From NCBI RefSeq assembly GCF_001468265.1, contig NZ_LNRZ01000001.1:186001-250000 (forward strand): a stretch of DNA of 64,000 bases. The letters run 5' to 3'. Under the pieces are notes generated by a model. The model was not told the origin of the DNA, did not search any database, and saw only the letters and a list, made by a program, of their open reading frames with translations. The position numbers and the translations under genes are program-made. The stretch is from Sphingopyxis sp. H050 (GTDB taxonomy: Bacteria > Pseudomonadota > Alphaproteobacteria > Sphingomonadales > Sphingomonadaceae). Shown here piece after piece: positions 54,223 to 64,000 of this stretch (position 1 is its first letter; each line of letters opens with the position of its first letter).

Positions 54223-55358
54223 TCGCGCGCTTGCCCCTCGTGAGGGCTATCGTTGCCGCGCTCCTCGCGGTTGCGCTGGCATGGCTGGTGGGCGGCCAAA
54301 TGCTGCTCGGCCGGATCGACCCGGCGCTGGTGCTGCCGCTGCTGCCGGTGCCCGTCTTCTTGCTGGCGTGGCTGAGCCGGCGCGATCCCGTCCCGCTGCG
54401 GTTGCGAGCCGGCGCGCTCGCCCTGCTTTTGCTGCTGATCGTACAAGCCGGTCTTGCCTATGGTCTTGCCGGGATGTTGCCGTGGCGGCAGCTCGCTCTT
54501 GTCGCGCTTGCTGGCGCAATGCTCGCCTTGCTTGTCGAAGCGATCGGGCGGTGGCGCGCGGGCAGGGCGGTGCAGCTTGCACTGGCGCTGCTGCTCGTCG
54601 CGGGCTGGTTCGCAGGCGCGCACGCGCTGCTCGCTTCGCTCTATCGTCCGCCCGTCGCGACCGCGGCGCCCGCCACGATCCTGACCGGCCTGCCGCTCCG
54701 CTGGTCGGGCGGGACGGACATCGCCGCGATGATCGCCGAAGGCACGCAGGACGACCCTGCGCTCGCGCGGCTCGAGGCGGCGGGGCCGGTCCGGCTGGTC
54801 GATAGCCTGATTGACCAGCCGCCCCTGCCGGGCGGCGCGCTGTTGCTCGCGCACCCGCGCGCGCTTGCACCGCGGGAGCTGGTCGCGATCGACGCTTTCG
54901 TCAGGCGCGGCGGCCGGGCGGTCATCCTCGCCGACGCGCTGTCGGGCTGGCCGACGCGGCATCCGCTGGGCGATCCGCGCAATCCACCGGTGACGAGCCT
55001 GCTCACTCCGTTGCTCGATCATTGGGGCGTCGTGCTGGGCGCGGCCGAATCCCGGCCGGCCGCGGTGGTGGCGGATGGCGGCAGGCTGCACCTGTTCAGC
55101 GCGGGACGCTTCGATCGCTTGCCGCCCGCCTGCCGCAGCTTTGCCGGTGGCCAAATCGCTTTCTGCCGGATCGGCGAGGGGACCGTATGGCTCGTCGGCG
55201 ACGCCGACTTGTTGTTTGCACCGCTCTGGCAGCCCGATCCGGCATGGGCTGCGCACCTCCGCAAGGCCGACACGATGGAATGGCTGTCGGCGCGGCTTTG
55301 GCCGGATGCGCCGGCGGCCTTCCTGCGCTCCGTCTGGATCGATCCGCGCGCACGCTGA
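54219..55358 (+). CDS. Membrane protein with GldG/IFT52-like soluble domain
   Basis: 379-residue protein. Four hydrophobic segments occupy about residues 8-150. A soluble alpha/beta part (about 155-379) follows, with GGALLLAHPRALAPRELVAIDAFVRRGGRAVILADALSGWP, the layout of the auxiliary domain in GldG-type ABC-associated proteins. No ABC ATPase is adjacent, so the relation is structural only. The GTG start overlaps the preceding stop (GTGA). The low-complexity LLLALL-type N-terminal half makes homology hard to judge by eye. Confidence 0.65.
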   Translation: MIARLPLVRAIVAALLAVALAWLVGGQMLLGRIDPALVLPLLPVPVFLLAWLSRRDPVPLRLRAGALALLLLLIVQAGLAYGLAGMLPWRQLALVALAGAMLALLVEAIGRWRAGRAVQLALALLLVAGWFAGAHALLASLYRPPVATAAPATILTGLPLRWSGGTDIAAMIAEGTQDDPALARLEAAGPVRLVDSLIDQPPLPGGALLLAHPRALAPRELVAIDAFVRRGGRAVILADALSGWPTRHPLGDPRNPPVTSLLTPLLDHWGVVLGAAESRPAAVVADGGRLHLFSAGRFDRLPPACRSFAGGQIAFCRIGEGTVWLVGDADLLFAPLWQPDPAWAAHLRKADTMEWLSARLWPDAPAAFLRSVWIDPRAR

Positions 55359-55451
55359 TTCGCGCGCCCTCTTTTCCGAAAGTTAGCGACCGGTTTTGAT
55401 GTGTCCTTCGACGCGTCGAACCCGTCTTTGCGCCCATTTTGTCGCAGAATT

Positions 55452-55505
55452 ACCCTTTTGGGGCGTAATTACCCTATCTTGCCCTAAATTTCCCCTTTCC
55501 ACCCC
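55452..55505 (-). promoter_or_regulatory. MraZ-box array: phased CCC (GGG on minus strand) repeats upstream of mraZ
   Basis: CCC triplets start at 55472, 55482, 55492 and 55502, an exact 10-base period (ACCCT-ATCTT-GCCCT-AAATT-TCCCC-TTTCC-ACCCC). Further ones lie near multiples of 10 upstream at 55453 and 55433. MraZ is known to bind 3 or more TGGGN-type direct repeats with 10-base spacing in its own leader; these match that spacing in the reverse orientation. The array ends 124 bases before the mraZ ATG. Confidence 0.65.
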
Positions 55506-55628
55506 GATGGAGTCTTGATAGGCAGGAGTCGGAGAGGGGCAATCTCCACCTGAGTCTTTCGGCGCGAAATCCATGATTCCGCGGACAGGAAATTATTGCC
55601 CGGAGGCGCGAAGCGGGGGGCAGCGACG

Positions 55629-56129
55629 ATGGCGATTGTGACGCCCGGCCGTTATTCGGGTACCAACTTCGCCGCGATCGATGGCAAGGGACGCATCGCC
55701 GTCCCCTCGCAGTTCCGCAACAATGTGCCCCTCAATGCGGACGGCCAGCGCGTGCTTTGGGTTGGTTTCCACGAGAAATTGCCGTGCCTTGTCGCCTATG
55801 GCGAGGACCAATATGATCGCCTGATCGACGAGATCGAGCGCGACCGCGAAACCGCGCTCGCGCGCAACCTCGATTTCGACGAGGACGAGGCGTCGAAGAA
55901 GCGCTTCAGTTACACCGAACCCTATACGCTCGACGACAGCGGGCGCTTTCTGCCCAATTTCACCGCGCGCGACCGCGTCGGCGAAGAGGGTGCGACCGCC
56001 TTCGTCGGGTCGGGGCGCCGCTTCGAAATCTGGTGGCTGCCGACGCTTGCCGAATGCGCCGCCGCCGATCCGGTGCTTCAGCGCCTCGCCGCCTCCTGGG
56101 CCGAAACCAAAGGGAAGGCGCGAAAGTGA
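55629..56129 (+). CDS. mraZ: Transcriptional regulator MraZ
   Basis: 166-residue double SpoVT/AbrB-fold protein that forms a ring and represses the dcw operon through GGG repeats. Two repeats are seen: [24 protein letters not shown] and [22 protein letters not shown]. The usual DxKGR/DxxGR positions are present (DGKGR, DDSGR). The frame opens at 55596, but ATG 55629 ([11 protein letters not shown]) is the family start. Its stop overlaps the rsmH start (GTGA). First gene of the division and wall cluster. Confidence 0.95.
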   Translation: MAIVTPGRYSGTNFAAIDGKGRIAVPSQFRNNVPLNADGQRVLWVGFHEKLPCLVAYGEDQYDRLIDEIERDRETALARNLDFDEDEASKKRFSYTEPYTLDDSGRFLPNFTARDRVGEEGATAFVGSGRRFEIWWLPTLAECAAADPVLQRLAASWAETKGKARK

Positions 56130-57103
56130 CCGACCTCCCTCGGGATCCCCGCCACGATCCGGTCCTCCGTGAAGAAGTCATCGCCGCCCTCGCCATCGCC
56201 CCGGGCGAGCGCCATGTCGATGCGACCTTCGGCGCCGGCGGTTACACGCGCGCGATGCTCGCCGCGGGCGCCGACGTCATTGCCTGCGACCGCGATCCCG
56301 ACGCAATTGCCGAAGGGCAGGCGCTGGTCGCCGAAGCGGACGGCAAGCTGACCCTGATCCACGGCCGCTTCGGCGAGATCGACCGGCTGCTCGCCGAGCG
56401 CGGCATCGACGCGGTCGACGGCATCACCTTCGACATCGGGGTCTCGTCGATGCAACTCGACCGCGATGAACGGGGCTTCTCGTTCCAGAAGGACGGCCCG
56501 CTCGACATGCGCATGGCGCAGGAGGGCGAAAGCGCCGCTGAGTGGCTCAATCGCGCCGACGAAGACGAGATCGCCGATGTGCTGTTCCACTATGGCGACG
56601 AGCGCCAGTCGCGCCGCGTTGCCCGCGCGATCGTCGCCGCGCGTCCGCTCAGCCGCACCGCCGAACTGGCGACGGTGATCCGCAAGGCGCTCCGCCACCC
56701 GCCCGGCGCGCCCAAGGATCCGTCGACCAAGAGCTTCCAGGCGATCCGCATCCACATCAACGGCGAGCTGGACGAGCTGGTCGCGGGCCTTGCTGCGGCC
56801 GAGCGCGTGCTGCGCCCCGGCGGCCGGCTGGCGGTGGTCAGCTTCCACAGCACCGAGGATCGCATCGTGAAGAACTTTCTGCGCGAACGCAGCGGCGGTG
56901 ACGCCGCTGGATCGCGTCATCGGCCCGCGCCAATCCCTCCGGCGCGGGCTGCAACTTTCCAGACCCCGGCGCGCAAGGTCCGTCCCGGCAAGGCCGAGGA
57001 AGCGCGCAATCCGCGGGCGCGCTCGGCGACGCTGCGCAGCGCGATCCGCACCGCGGCGCCGGCTTGGCCCGACACCAAGATGAAGGAGGCAATGTCATGC
57101 TGA
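56126..57103 (+). CDS. rsmH: 16S rRNA (cytosine1402-N4)-methyltransferase
   Basis: SAM-dependent methyltransferase modifying C1402 in the decoding centre (formerly MraW). The 325-residue product has [58 protein letters not shown] and the late [19 protein letters not shown]. The GTG start at 56126 overlaps the mraZ stop; the frame upstream of it lies within mraZ. ftsL begins inside its last codons. Confidence 0.96.
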   Translation: MTDLPRDPRHDPVLREEVIAALAIAPGERHVDATFGAGGYTRAMLAAGADVIACDRDPDAIAEGQALVAEADGKLTLIHGRFGEIDRLLAERGIDAVDGITFDIGVSSMQLDRDERGFSFQKDGPLDMRMAQEGESAAEWLNRADEDEIADVLFHYGDERQSRRVARAIVAARPLSRTAELATVIRKALRHPPGAPKDPSTKSFQAIRIHINGELDELVAGLAAAERVLRPGGRLAVVSFHSTEDRIVKNFLRERSGGDAAGSRHRPAPIPPARAATFQTPARKVRPGKAEEARNPRARSATLRSAIRTAAPAWPDTKMKEAMSC

Positions 57104-57690
57104 TGGCCGCCCGCAAGCTCCAGGGTATCGGCTTGGTCCTGCTCGTGCTCATCTTCGCGATGGCGCTCTATCCGGTATCGCTCAAGGTCGCGGCGACGCG
57201 CAGCGAGCTTGCGCGGATCACCAAGCAGATCGACAGGACGCGCGACAATATCCGCTACCTCGAATCCGAACTCGCGGTGCGCGCCTCGATGCGCCAGCTC
57301 GAACAATGGAACGCCGAGAGCTTCGGCTATTCGGCGCCCTCGGCCTCGCAATATCTGGCGAACGAGCGCCAGCTCGCCTCGCTCGACGGCCTGCCGCGCG
57401 CCCGCGGCGCCAACGAGGTGGCGCCGGTGCTGATGGCGATGGTCTCGCCCGTCGCCGTTGCCGAGGCGCCCAGGGAAAGCCCGGTCGCGGCGAAGCCCAC
57501 CGCCGCCAAGCCGATCGTCCTCGCACAGGCTGACAGCGACGTGCGCAGCGATGCTGCGCCGCGGATGACGCCGACGCGCCGCCGCGAACAGCTGAAGATG
57601 ATCGAGGACCAACTGCTCGCCGATTCGACGCTCGCCGATCTCAAAAAGGCCGCGGCCCGCGAAGCGAGGGAGGGCAGGTCGGCCCAATGA
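57097..57690 (+). CDS. ftsL: Cell-division protein FtsL (long form)
   Basis: Bitopic divisome protein: membrane helix at about 10-28 ([20 protein letters not shown]), then a coiled coil ([37 protein letters not shown]) typical of FtsL. At 197 residues it is longer than E. coli FtsL (121), with a low-complexity Ala/Pro C-terminal half. ATG 57097 follows AAGGAGG by 7 bases and overlaps the rsmH end; ATG 57103 is an alternative. It overlaps ftsI by ATGA. Confidence 0.85.
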   Translation: MLMAARKLQGIGLVLLVLIFAMALYPVSLKVAATRSELARITKQIDRTRDNIRYLESELAVRASMRQLEQWNAESFGYSAPSASQYLANERQLASLDGLPRARGANEVAPVLMAMVSPVAVAEAPRESPVAAKPTAAKPIVLAQADSDVRSDAAPRMTPTRRREQLKMIEDQLLADSTLADLKKAAAREAREGRSAQ

Positions 57691-59378
57691 ACACGCTGGT
57701 CGTCCGCCCGACCCGAGTACGTACCGCTGGTGTGCGGCAGCAGATCCTGCTGACCGCGCAGCAGCGTCTGATGATGCTGATGCTGCTGTTCATGGCAGCC
57801 TTTTTCCTGATTTCGGTGCGGTTGCTCTACTTTGCGCTGTTCGACACTGGCGCGGGCAGCAACAACGGCGCCGCGGCCTTCCTGCCCGCGCGCGCCGACA
57901 TCGTGGACCGCAACGGCGTGCCGCTGGCGCGGACGATCGACGGCTATTCGATCCGCGTTGTGCCGTCGAAGCTACTCAACAACCGGCAATATCTGGCCGA
58001 CGAACTGGTGAAGATTTTCCCCGATACGCCGCGCGAGGAGTTTCTTGCCAAGCTGTCGGGTTCCAAGCCGACCTATATCCGCCGCCGCGCGCTGCCCGAC
58101 CAGGTGGCGGCGGTGAACGCGATCGGCGACGTCGGCTTCGATTTTCCGCGCGAAAAAGAGCGGCTCTATCCGCAGCTCAGCCTTGCCTCGCACGTCCTCG
58201 GCTTCACCGATGCCGAGGGGCACGGCGTCACCGGCGTGGAAGGCGCTTTCGACAAGCAGCTGACCGACGCTGCGACGCGCGGTCAGCCCTTGGCCCTGTC
58301 GATCGATGCACGGGTGCAGGGCGTGCTCGAAAGCGAACTCTATAATGCGGTGACCAACCTCGAAGCCATCGGCGGAGCGGGTATCATTCTCGACGTACAC
58401 ACGGGCGAGGTGCTGGCGATGGCGTCCTTGCCGACCTATAATCCGAACAAACTGGTCGCCGCCGACGCGGCCGCCCGCCGCAATGCCGTGAGCTATAATC
58501 TGTACGAACTCGGATCGACCTTCAAGCCGCTCTCGATCGGCGCCGCGATCGACGACGGCGTCGTGACCAGCATGGCGCGTCGTTACGACGCCAGCGCGCC
58601 GCTTGCGATTGCCGGCTTCCGCATTCGCGACAGCCATCCGGGGCGCTGGTACAATGTGCCCGAGACGCTGATCCAGAGCTCGAACATCGCGACCGCGCGG
58701 ATCGCCGACGACCTCGGCCGCGAGAAGATGGAAAAGCTGTTTCGCAACCTCGAATTCAACAAGCGCCCCGCGATCGAATTGAAGGAGCGCGCCTTCCCGC
58801 TGTGGCCGAAGGACTGGGGCCGGTTGACGACGATGACAACCAGTTACGGCCACGGCATCGCGGTGACCCCGCTCCATCTCGCCAGCGCCTATGCCGCCCT
58901 GGTCAACGGCGGCGTCTGGCGTCCGGCGACGATGATGAAGCTGGGCGACAAGGCGCCGCCGCAGGGCCGCCGCGTGTTCAAGGCATCGACAAGTGCGCGC
59001 ATGCGCCAGCTGCTCCGCCTGATCGTCACCGACGGCACCGGCAAGCAGGCCGACGCGCCCGGTTTCCGCGTCGGGGGCAAGACCGGCAGCGCCGAAAAGC
59101 CCGGCGTTGGCGGCTATCGCCGCAGCTCGGTGGTCGCGACCTTCGCCGCGGCCTTCCCAATGGACAATCCGCGCTATGTCATCGTCGCGATGGTGGATGA
59201 ACCCAAGGGCAACGCCTATAGCTCGGGCCAGCGCACCGCCGGTTGGACTGCCGCGCCGGTCGTGCGCAAGGTCGTAATGCGCGCGGGTCCGATGCTTGGC
59301 GTCTATCCTGACGAAAGCCGCGACGTCGATGTGTCCGAACTCATTCCTCTCGTGCGGAGAGACGGGGAAGCCGAATAA
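57687..59378 (+). CDS. ftsI: Septal peptidoglycan transpeptidase FtsI (PBP3)
   Basis: Class B penicillin-binding protein crosslinking septal murein. The 563-residue product has an N-terminal membrane helix (about 28-52), a pedestal domain (RADIVDRNGVPLARTIDGYSI) and the transpeptidase motifs S277-TFK (GSTFKPLS), S331-S-N and K465-T-G (GGKTGSAEKP). Coupled to ftsL by ATGA and to murE by a TAATG overlap. Confidence 0.97.
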   Translation: MNTLVVRPTRVRTAGVRQQILLTAQQRLMMLMLLFMAAFFLISVRLLYFALFDTGAGSNNGAAAFLPARADIVDRNGVPLARTIDGYSIRVVPSKLLNNRQYLADELVKIFPDTPREEFLAKLSGSKPTYIRRRALPDQVAAVNAIGDVGFDFPREKERLYPQLSLASHVLGFTDAEGHGVTGVEGAFDKQLTDAATRGQPLALSIDARVQGVLESELYNAVTNLEAIGGAGIILDVHTGEVLAMASLPTYNPNKLVAADAAARRNAVSYNLYELGSTFKPLSIGAAIDDGVVTSMARRYDASAPLAIAGFRIRDSHPGRWYNVPETLIQSSNIATARIADDLGREKMEKLFRNLEFNKRPAIELKERAFPLWPKDWGRLTTMTTSYGHGIAVTPLHLASAYAALVNGGVWRPATMMKLGDKAPPQGRRVFKASTSARMRQLLRLIVTDGTGKQADAPGFRVGGKTGSAEKPGVGGYRRSSVVATFAAAFPMDNPRYVIVAMVDEPKGNAYSSGQRTAGWTAAPVVRKVVMRAGPMLGVYPDESRDVDVSELIPLVRRDGEAE

Positions 59379-60817
59379 TGCGTCTCGCCGCGCTGCTCGA
59401 AAGTCAGGGCCCGGCGGGAACGGACCCGGTGGTGACCGGGCTCGCGATCGACCATCGCAAGGTCGCGCCGGGCACGATCTTCGGCGCGTTCGTCGGCGAA
59501 AAGTTCAATGGCGAGGATTTCATTCCGGCGGCTGTCGAGGCGGGCGCGGTCGCGGTCGTCGCGCGGCCGGAGGCGAAGGTCGAAGGCGCGGTGCATGTCG
59601 CGGACGCCAACCCGCGCCGCGCCTTCGCGCATATCGCGGCGCGTTTCTTCCACCGCTTTCCGGCGACCTGCGTCGCGGTGACCGGCACCAACGGCAAGAC
59701 CTCGACGGTCGAGATGACGCGCCAGCTGTGGCGGATGGCGGGCTTCAACGCCGCCTCCATCGGCACGCTCGGCATCACCACCTCGCTGGACAGCGCGTCG
59801 ACGGGGCTGACGACGCCCGATATCGTGACCTTTCTGTCGAATATGTCGGGGCTCGCCATCGAGGGCGTCACGCACGCGGCGTTCGAGGCGTCGAGCCACG
59901 GGCTCGATCAATATCGCACCGAGGGGCTGAAGGTCAGGGCCGCGGCCTTCACCAACCTTAGCCACGATCATCTCGATTATCATGGCACGATGGAGGCCTA
60001 TCTTCAGGCGAAGCTGCGGCTGTTCACCGACGTCGTCGAGCAGGATGGCGCCGCCGTCGTCTGGGCCGATGACGCATATTCGGCGCCTGTAATCGATGCA
60101 GCGGAGGCCCGAAATTTGCGGTTGCTGACGGTCGGCACGGAGGGCGAAGCCCTGCGCCTCATCTCGCGCGAGCCGACCCAGCTCGGCCAGTCGCTCGTCA
60201 TTGCGGCGGGCGATCTCACGCAGAAGGTCGATCTGCCGCTGACCGGGGCCTACCAGGTCGCCAATGCGCTCGTCGCGGCGGGCCTCGTCATCGCGACCGG
60301 CGGCGACGTCGGTCTGACTCTCTCCAATCTTGCGCGGCTCCAGCCGGTGCGGGGGCGCCTCGAGCGCGCGGCAATCACCAAGTCGGGCGCACCGGTCTAT
60401 GTCGACTATGCGCACACGCCTGACGCGATCGAGGCGGCGCTCGATGCGCTGCGTCCGCATGCAAGCGGCCGGCTCATTCTCGTCTTCGGCGCCGGCGGCG
60501 ATCGCGATCAGGCGAAACGCCCCGAGATGGGCAAGATCGCAGCCGCAAAAGCCGATCTCGCTATAATCACCGACGATAATCCGCGCGGCGAGGACCCCGC
60601 GGCCATCCGCGCGGCGATTGCCGAAGGCGCTCCCGAGGCGCAGATCATCGGCGACCGCCGTGCCGCCATCGCCGCCGCCATCGCCGCCGCGCGCGCCGAT
60701 GATATCGTCTGCATCGCCGGCAAGGGTCATGAGCAAGGCCAGATCGTCGGGCGCGGCGACGATATGCGCGTCATCCCCTTCGACGACGTCGCCGTCGCGC
60801 GCGAGGAGGCGGCATGA
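59378..60817 (+). CDS. murE: UDP-MurNAc-tripeptide synthetase (meso-diaminopimelate-adding)
   Basis: Adds the third residue of the murein stem peptide. The 479-residue Mur ligase has the ATP loop VTGTNGKTSTVEM, EASSHGLDQYR, TNLSHDHLDYHG and the DNPR motif (ITDDNPRGEDP), which marks specificity for meso-diaminopimelate, as expected for a Gram-negative. The ATG shares one base with the ftsI stop, and its own stop overlaps murF by ATGA. Confidence 0.97.
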   Translation: MRLAALLESQGPAGTDPVVTGLAIDHRKVAPGTIFGAFVGEKFNGEDFIPAAVEAGAVAVVARPEAKVEGAVHVADANPRRAFAHIAARFFHRFPATCVAVTGTNGKTSTVEMTRQLWRMAGFNAASIGTLGITTSLDSASTGLTTPDIVTFLSNMSGLAIEGVTHAAFEASSHGLDQYRTEGLKVRAAAFTNLSHDHLDYHGTMEAYLQAKLRLFTDVVEQDGAAVVWADDAYSAPVIDAAEARNLRLLTVGTEGEALRLISREPTQLGQSLVIAAGDLTQKVDLPLTGAYQVANALVAAGLVIATGGDVGLTLSNLARLQPVRGRLERAAITKSGAPVYVDYAHTPDAIEAALDALRPHASGRLILVFGAGGDRDQAKRPEMGKIAAAKADLAIITDDNPRGEDPAAIRAAIAEGAPEAQIIGDRRAAIAAAIAAARADDIVCIAGKGHEQGQIVGRGDDMRVIPFDDVAVAREEAA

Positions 60818-62190
60818 ACCCGCTGTGGACCGCCCGCGTCATCGCCGCGGCCACCGGCGGCACCGCCAGCGCCGACTTCACGGTGAGCGGCGTCGCCTTC
60901 GACTCGCGCGAGGTGACCAAAGGCGATCTTTTCATCGCGATGAAGGGCGAAGTCGCCGACGGTCACGCCTTCATCGACAAGGCCATCGTCGCGGGCGCTG
61001 CGGGCATTATCTGCGAGACCGGCATCGACCATCCGCACGTCCGCGTCGCCGACAGCGTCGCGGCGCTGAACGCGCTTGGCGTCGCATCGCGCGCGCGCAG
61101 CCACGGACGCATCATCGGCGTTACCGGCTCGGCGGGGAAGACGGGCACGAAGGAAGCGCTGTTCGCCGCGCTCGACCGCTTTCGCCCTGGCAAGGCGCAC
61201 CGCTCGGTCAAAAGCTACAACAACCATGTCGGCGTGCCGCTCAGCCTGTCGCGCATGCCCTCGACCGCCGATTTCGGCGTGTTCGAGATGGGGATGAACC
61301 ACGCGGGCGAACTCGCCGCGCTCACCCGGATGGTGCGCCCGCATGTCGCGATTGTGACGACGATCGCCCCGGCGCACATGGAATTTTTCAGCGGCGAAGA
61401 GGCGATTGCCGACGCCAAGGGCGAGATTTTCGAGGGCCTCGAGCCTGGCGGAACCGCGATCGTCCCGTTCGACAGCCCCCATTATGCGCGCCTCCGCGCC
61501 AAGGCTGAGCAGCACGCGGCGCATATCGTCAGCTTCGGGCTCGGCGAAGGCGCCGACGTCCGCGCCGTCGACTGGCTTCCCGACGGCCACGGCGGCTCGC
61601 TCGTCACCGCGCAGGTGCAGGACGCGCTGCTCTGCTTCACCATCGCGCAGGCCGGCGCGCATTGGGTGTCAAACGCGATGGCGGTGCTCGCGGCCGTCAA
61701 GGCCGTCGGCGGCGATTTGCCTGCTGCGGGCTTGGCCTTTGCCGAGATGGGCGGGCTGGCCGGGCGCGGTGCGCGGCATCGTGTCGAGGTGCCCGGCGGG
61801 CATATCCTGGTCATCGACGAAAGCTATAACGCCAACCCCGCCTCGATGGCGGCGACGATCGACCAGCTCGGGACCGAATCCGCAGAGCGCAAGGTCGCGA
61901 TTCTCGGTGCGATGAAGGAGCTGGGCCCGGGCGGCGAAGCCTATCACGCCGGGCTCGCCGCTCCGCTCGTCGCAGCCGGAGTGCAGTTCGCCCTGCTGGT
62001 CGGCGACGAGATGACGCCGCTCGCCAAAGCGCTTGAGGGGCAGGTCGATTTCGAGCATGTGGCCGCGCATTCGGCTGCAACAGCGCGGCTGAAGGACCTC
62101 ATCCGCCCCGGCGACGTGGTGCTGGTGAAGGGCTCTAACAGTGTCGGCCTGTCGCATGTCGTGACCGCGCTGACCGACGGGGACTATTGA
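60814..62190 (+). CDS. murF: UDP-MurNAc-tripeptide:D-Ala-D-Ala ligase
   Basis: Adds D-Ala-D-Ala to finish the pentapeptide precursor. The 458-residue product has [19 protein letters not shown], the ATP loop [15 protein letters not shown] (an SAGKTGTK variant usual for MurF), [23 protein letters not shown] and [11 protein letters not shown]. Coupled to murE and mraY by overlapping codons. Confidence 0.97.
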   Translation: MNPLWTARVIAAATGGTASADFTVSGVAFDSREVTKGDLFIAMKGEVADGHAFIDKAIVAGAAGIICETGIDHPHVRVADSVAALNALGVASRARSHGRIIGVTGSAGKTGTKEALFAALDRFRPGKAHRSVKSYNNHVGVPLSLSRMPSTADFGVFEMGMNHAGELAALTRMVRPHVAIVTTIAPAHMEFFSGEEAIADAKGEIFEGLEPGGTAIVPFDSPHYARLRAKAEQHAAHIVSFGLGEGADVRAVDWLPDGHGGSLVTAQVQDALLCFTIAQAGAHWVSNAMAVLAAVKAVGGDLPAAGLAFAEMGGLAGRGARHRVEVPGGHILVIDESYNANPASMAATIDQLGTESAERKVAILGAMKELGPGGEAYHAGLAAPLVAAGVQFALLVGDEMTPLAKALEGQVDFEHVAAHSAATARLKDLIRPGDVVLVKGSNSVGLSHVVTALTDGDY

Positions 62191-63260
62191 TGTTATACTG
62201 GCTGGCGGAATGGCTTGGCTTTCCGGGGGCGCTCAACCTTATCCGCTATCTGAGCTTTCGCTCGGGGGCGGCGGTGGCCACCGCGCTGATCATCGGCCTG
62301 TGGATCGGGCCACGCTTCATCCTGATGCTGCGGATGCGGCAGGGGAAGGGGCAGCCGATCCGCGACGACGGCCCGCAAAGCCATCTCGCGAAGAAGGGCA
62401 CGCCCACCATGGGCGGGCTCATGATTCTGATTTCGCTGATGGTCTCCGCGCTGCTGTGGATGGACCTGTCGAACCGCTTCGTCTGGGCGTGCATCTTCGT
62501 GACCGGCGGCTTCGCCGCGGTCGGCTTCCTGGACGATCTCGACAAGGTAACCAAGGCCAGCCACCGCGGGATTCCGGGGCGTGTGCGCCTGTTGATCGAA
62601 TTTTTCATCGCGGGAGTCGCGGTCCTGCTGATCGTGTCGCGGACCGGCACCGACCTGTACCTCCCGTTTTTCAGTGATGTCGTGATCCCGATGGGGCCGC
62701 TCTATTATGTCTTCGCGATGGTGTTGATCGTCGGCTTCGGCAATGCCGTGAACCTGACCGACGGGCTAGATGGGCTCGCGACCTTTCCGGTGATCATCGC
62801 GAGCCTCGCCTTCCTCGTCATCGTCTATTTGTCGGGCAACGTGAAGTTTGCGGGCTATCTCGGCATTCCGCATGTCCCCGGCGCGGGCGAGCTGGCAATC
62901 TTCGCCGCCGCAATCATCGGCGCGTGCCTGGCCTTCCTGTGGTTCAACGCGCCGCCCGCGGCGGTGTTCATGGGCGACACCGGCAGCCTCGCATTGGGCG
63001 GCGCCCTCGCGACGATCGCGGTCACCGCGCAACACGAACTGGTGCTCGTCATCATCGGCGGGCTGTTCGTGGTCGAGGCGCTGTCGGTGATCATCCAGGT
63101 CTTCTGGTACAAGCGCACCGGCAGGCGCGTCTTTCGCATGGCGCCGATCCACCATCATTTCGAACAGCTCGGTTGGCCCGAATCCACCGTTGTCATCCGC
63201 TTCTGGATCGTCTCGATCGTCCTCGCGCTCGCGGGGCTCGCGACCTTGAAGCTCCGGTGA
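62190..63260 (+). CDS. mraY: Phospho-MurNAc-pentapeptide translocase MraY
   Basis: Integral membrane enzyme moving phospho-MurNAc-pentapeptide to undecaprenyl phosphate (lipid I). The 356-residue, about ten-helix protein has the motifs [58 protein letters not shown] and [13 protein letters not shown] at 62187 gives one extra residue, but ATG 62190, overlapping the murF TGA, is preferred. Confidence 0.97.
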   Translation: MLYWLAEWLGFPGALNLIRYLSFRSGAAVATALIIGLWIGPRFILMLRMRQGKGQPIRDDGPQSHLAKKGTPTMGGLMILISLMVSALLWMDLSNRFVWACIFVTGGFAAVGFLDDLDKVTKASHRGIPGRVRLLIEFFIAGVAVLLIVSRTGTDLYLPFFSDVVIPMGPLYYVFAMVLIVGFGNAVNLTDGLDGLATFPVIIASLAFLVIVYLSGNVKFAGYLGIPHVPGAGELAIFAAAIIGACLAFLWFNAPPAAVFMGDTGSLALGGALATIAVTAQHELVLVIIGGLFVVEALSVIIQVFWYKRTGRRVFRMAPIHHHFEQLGWPESTVVIRFWIVSIVLALAGLATLKLR

Positions 63261-64000
63261 TCACCTCGCGCGCCTTTGCCGGTCGCCGCTATGCGGTGCT
63301 GGGGCTGGCGCGCTCGGGCCTCGCCACGGTCGAGGCGCTGGTCGCCAGCGGCGCGGGCGTCACCGCATGGGACGACCGCGAAGAGGCGCGTGACGAGGCG
63401 ATGATCCTCAACGCCGACATCGGCGACCCGACCCACATCGACCTGATCGGCTTCGCGGGCGTCGTCGTCTCGCCGGGCGTACCGCTCAACCGCCACCCGA
63501 TCGCAGGCCACGCGCGCGAGGCGCATGTACCCGTCATCGGCGACGTCGAACTGTTCGCCGAGGCACGGGCCGAGCTGCCGTCGCACAGGGTCGTCGGCAT
63601 CACCGGCACCAATGGTAAGTCGACCGTGACCGCGCTCGTCACCCACATGCTCGAAACCGCCGGCATCCCGGCGCTGGCGGGCGGGAACATCGGCCTGCCG
63701 ATCCTCAGCCGCGATCCGCTCCCCGAAGGCGGCGTCTATGTGCTCGAGCTGTCGAGCTATCAGATCGATCTCTCGCACAGCCTGGCTTGCGATATCGCAG
63801 TGCTGACCAACCTAAGCCCCGACCATCTCGACCGCTACGACGGTTTTGCAGGCTACGCCGCATCGAAGGCGCGTCTTTTCTCGCTCCAGCACCGTGATCA
63901 GGTCGCGATCGTCGCGACCGACGACGATCCGTCGAAGATGATCGCCGGGCGCATCAACCATCGGCTGCACCGCGTCTCGGCGAAGGATATCGATCCCGCC
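63257..64000 (+). CDS. murD: UDP-MurNAc-L-alanine:D-glutamate ligase, 3' truncated by window edge
   Basis: Adds D-Glu to UDP-MurNAc-L-Ala. The frame starts with GTG at 63257, overlapping the mraY stop (GTGA), and runs open to base 64000 without a stop, so the gene continues beyond the window. The 248 visible codons include [13 protein letters not shown], the ATP loop [22 protein letters not shown] and [12 protein letters not shown], all MurD landmarks. Confidence 0.94.
   Translation, partial: MITSRAFAGRRYAVLGLARSGLATVEALVASGAGVTAWDDREEARDEAMILNADIGDPTHIDLIGFAGVVVSPGVPLNRHPIAGHAREAHVPVIGDVELFAEARAELPSHRVVGITGTNGKSTVTALVTHMLETAGIPALAGGNIGLPILSRDPLPEGGVYVLELSSYQIDLSHSLACDIAVLTNLSPDHLDRYDGFAGYAASKARLFSLQHRDQVAIVATDDDPSKMIAGRINHRLHRVSAKDIDPA

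Overview
The window is GC-rich alphaproteobacterial DNA. Its protein families point to a sphingomonad, and Sphingopyxis or a close relative is my best guess: there are five large TonB-dependent receptors, two tryptophan-halogenase-family flavoproteins inside a maltodextrin locus, an infA-maf-RNase E/G-yacG run, and a dcw cluster beginning with mraZ. The genus is inferred from gene content only. I see no insertion sequence, prophage, integrase or CRISPR array. Both ends cut a gene: an S9 peptidase on the left and murD on the right.

Layout. (1) 1-3991: end of an S9 peptidase, the coupled housekeeping set infA-maf-RNase E/G-like-yacG, and tRNA-Phe. (2) 4085-19950: a starch/maltodextrin regulon. 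A LacI-family regulator separates a leftward MFS transporter-amylase pair from a rightward run of TonB receptor, halogenase-like flavoprotein, GH13 amylase, GH13 alpha-glucosidase, GH97 and a second halogenase-like flavoprotein. A perfect palindrome at the TonB-receptor promoter recurs with one mismatch upstream of the transporter, so one repressor probably controls both arms. (3) 20009-21168: a small monooxygenase-fold protein and a decayed DJ-1/PfpI remnant. (4) 21169-29878: an amidase and a P1/DmpA-NylC-type hydrolase running convergently into an ABC peptide-type importer. The importer is built from two unusual fusions (binding protein plus permease; two ATPases in one chain) behind a TPR protein. 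(5) 29890-44009: alpha/beta hydrolase, three more TonB receptors, coaA, ohr, folE, an Fe(II)/2-oxoglutarate hydroxylase and a sulfotransferase-like protein. (6) 44091-50541: rpsF-rpsR-rplI with a leader hairpin, a divergent murein-recycling pair (Mpl-like ligase and LdcA), fabD-fabG and an exported unknown protein. (7) 50599-55358: a ZnuD-like receptor with a possible zinc-responsive operator, and a coupled cysteine synthase-membrane protein-membrane protein set. (8) 55629-64000: the division and cell-wall cluster mraZ-rsmH-ftsL-ftsI-murE-murF-mraY-murD, nearly all coupled by overlapping stop and start codons, preceded by an array of CCC triplets with 10-base spacing that looks like the MraZ autoregulatory site.

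How it works together. In region 2, maltodextrins would cross the outer membrane through the TonB receptor. Exported GH13 and GH97 enzymes would trim them in the periplasm, the MFS protein would import the products, and the unsignalled alpha-glucosidase would finish hydrolysis in the cytoplasm. Region 4 reads as uptake and hydrolysis of amide or peptide oligomers, a substrate class inferred only from families. The most unusual item is the two-fusion importer next to the NylA/NylC-family hydrolase pair. I found no wholly unknown multi-gene system that I could defend.
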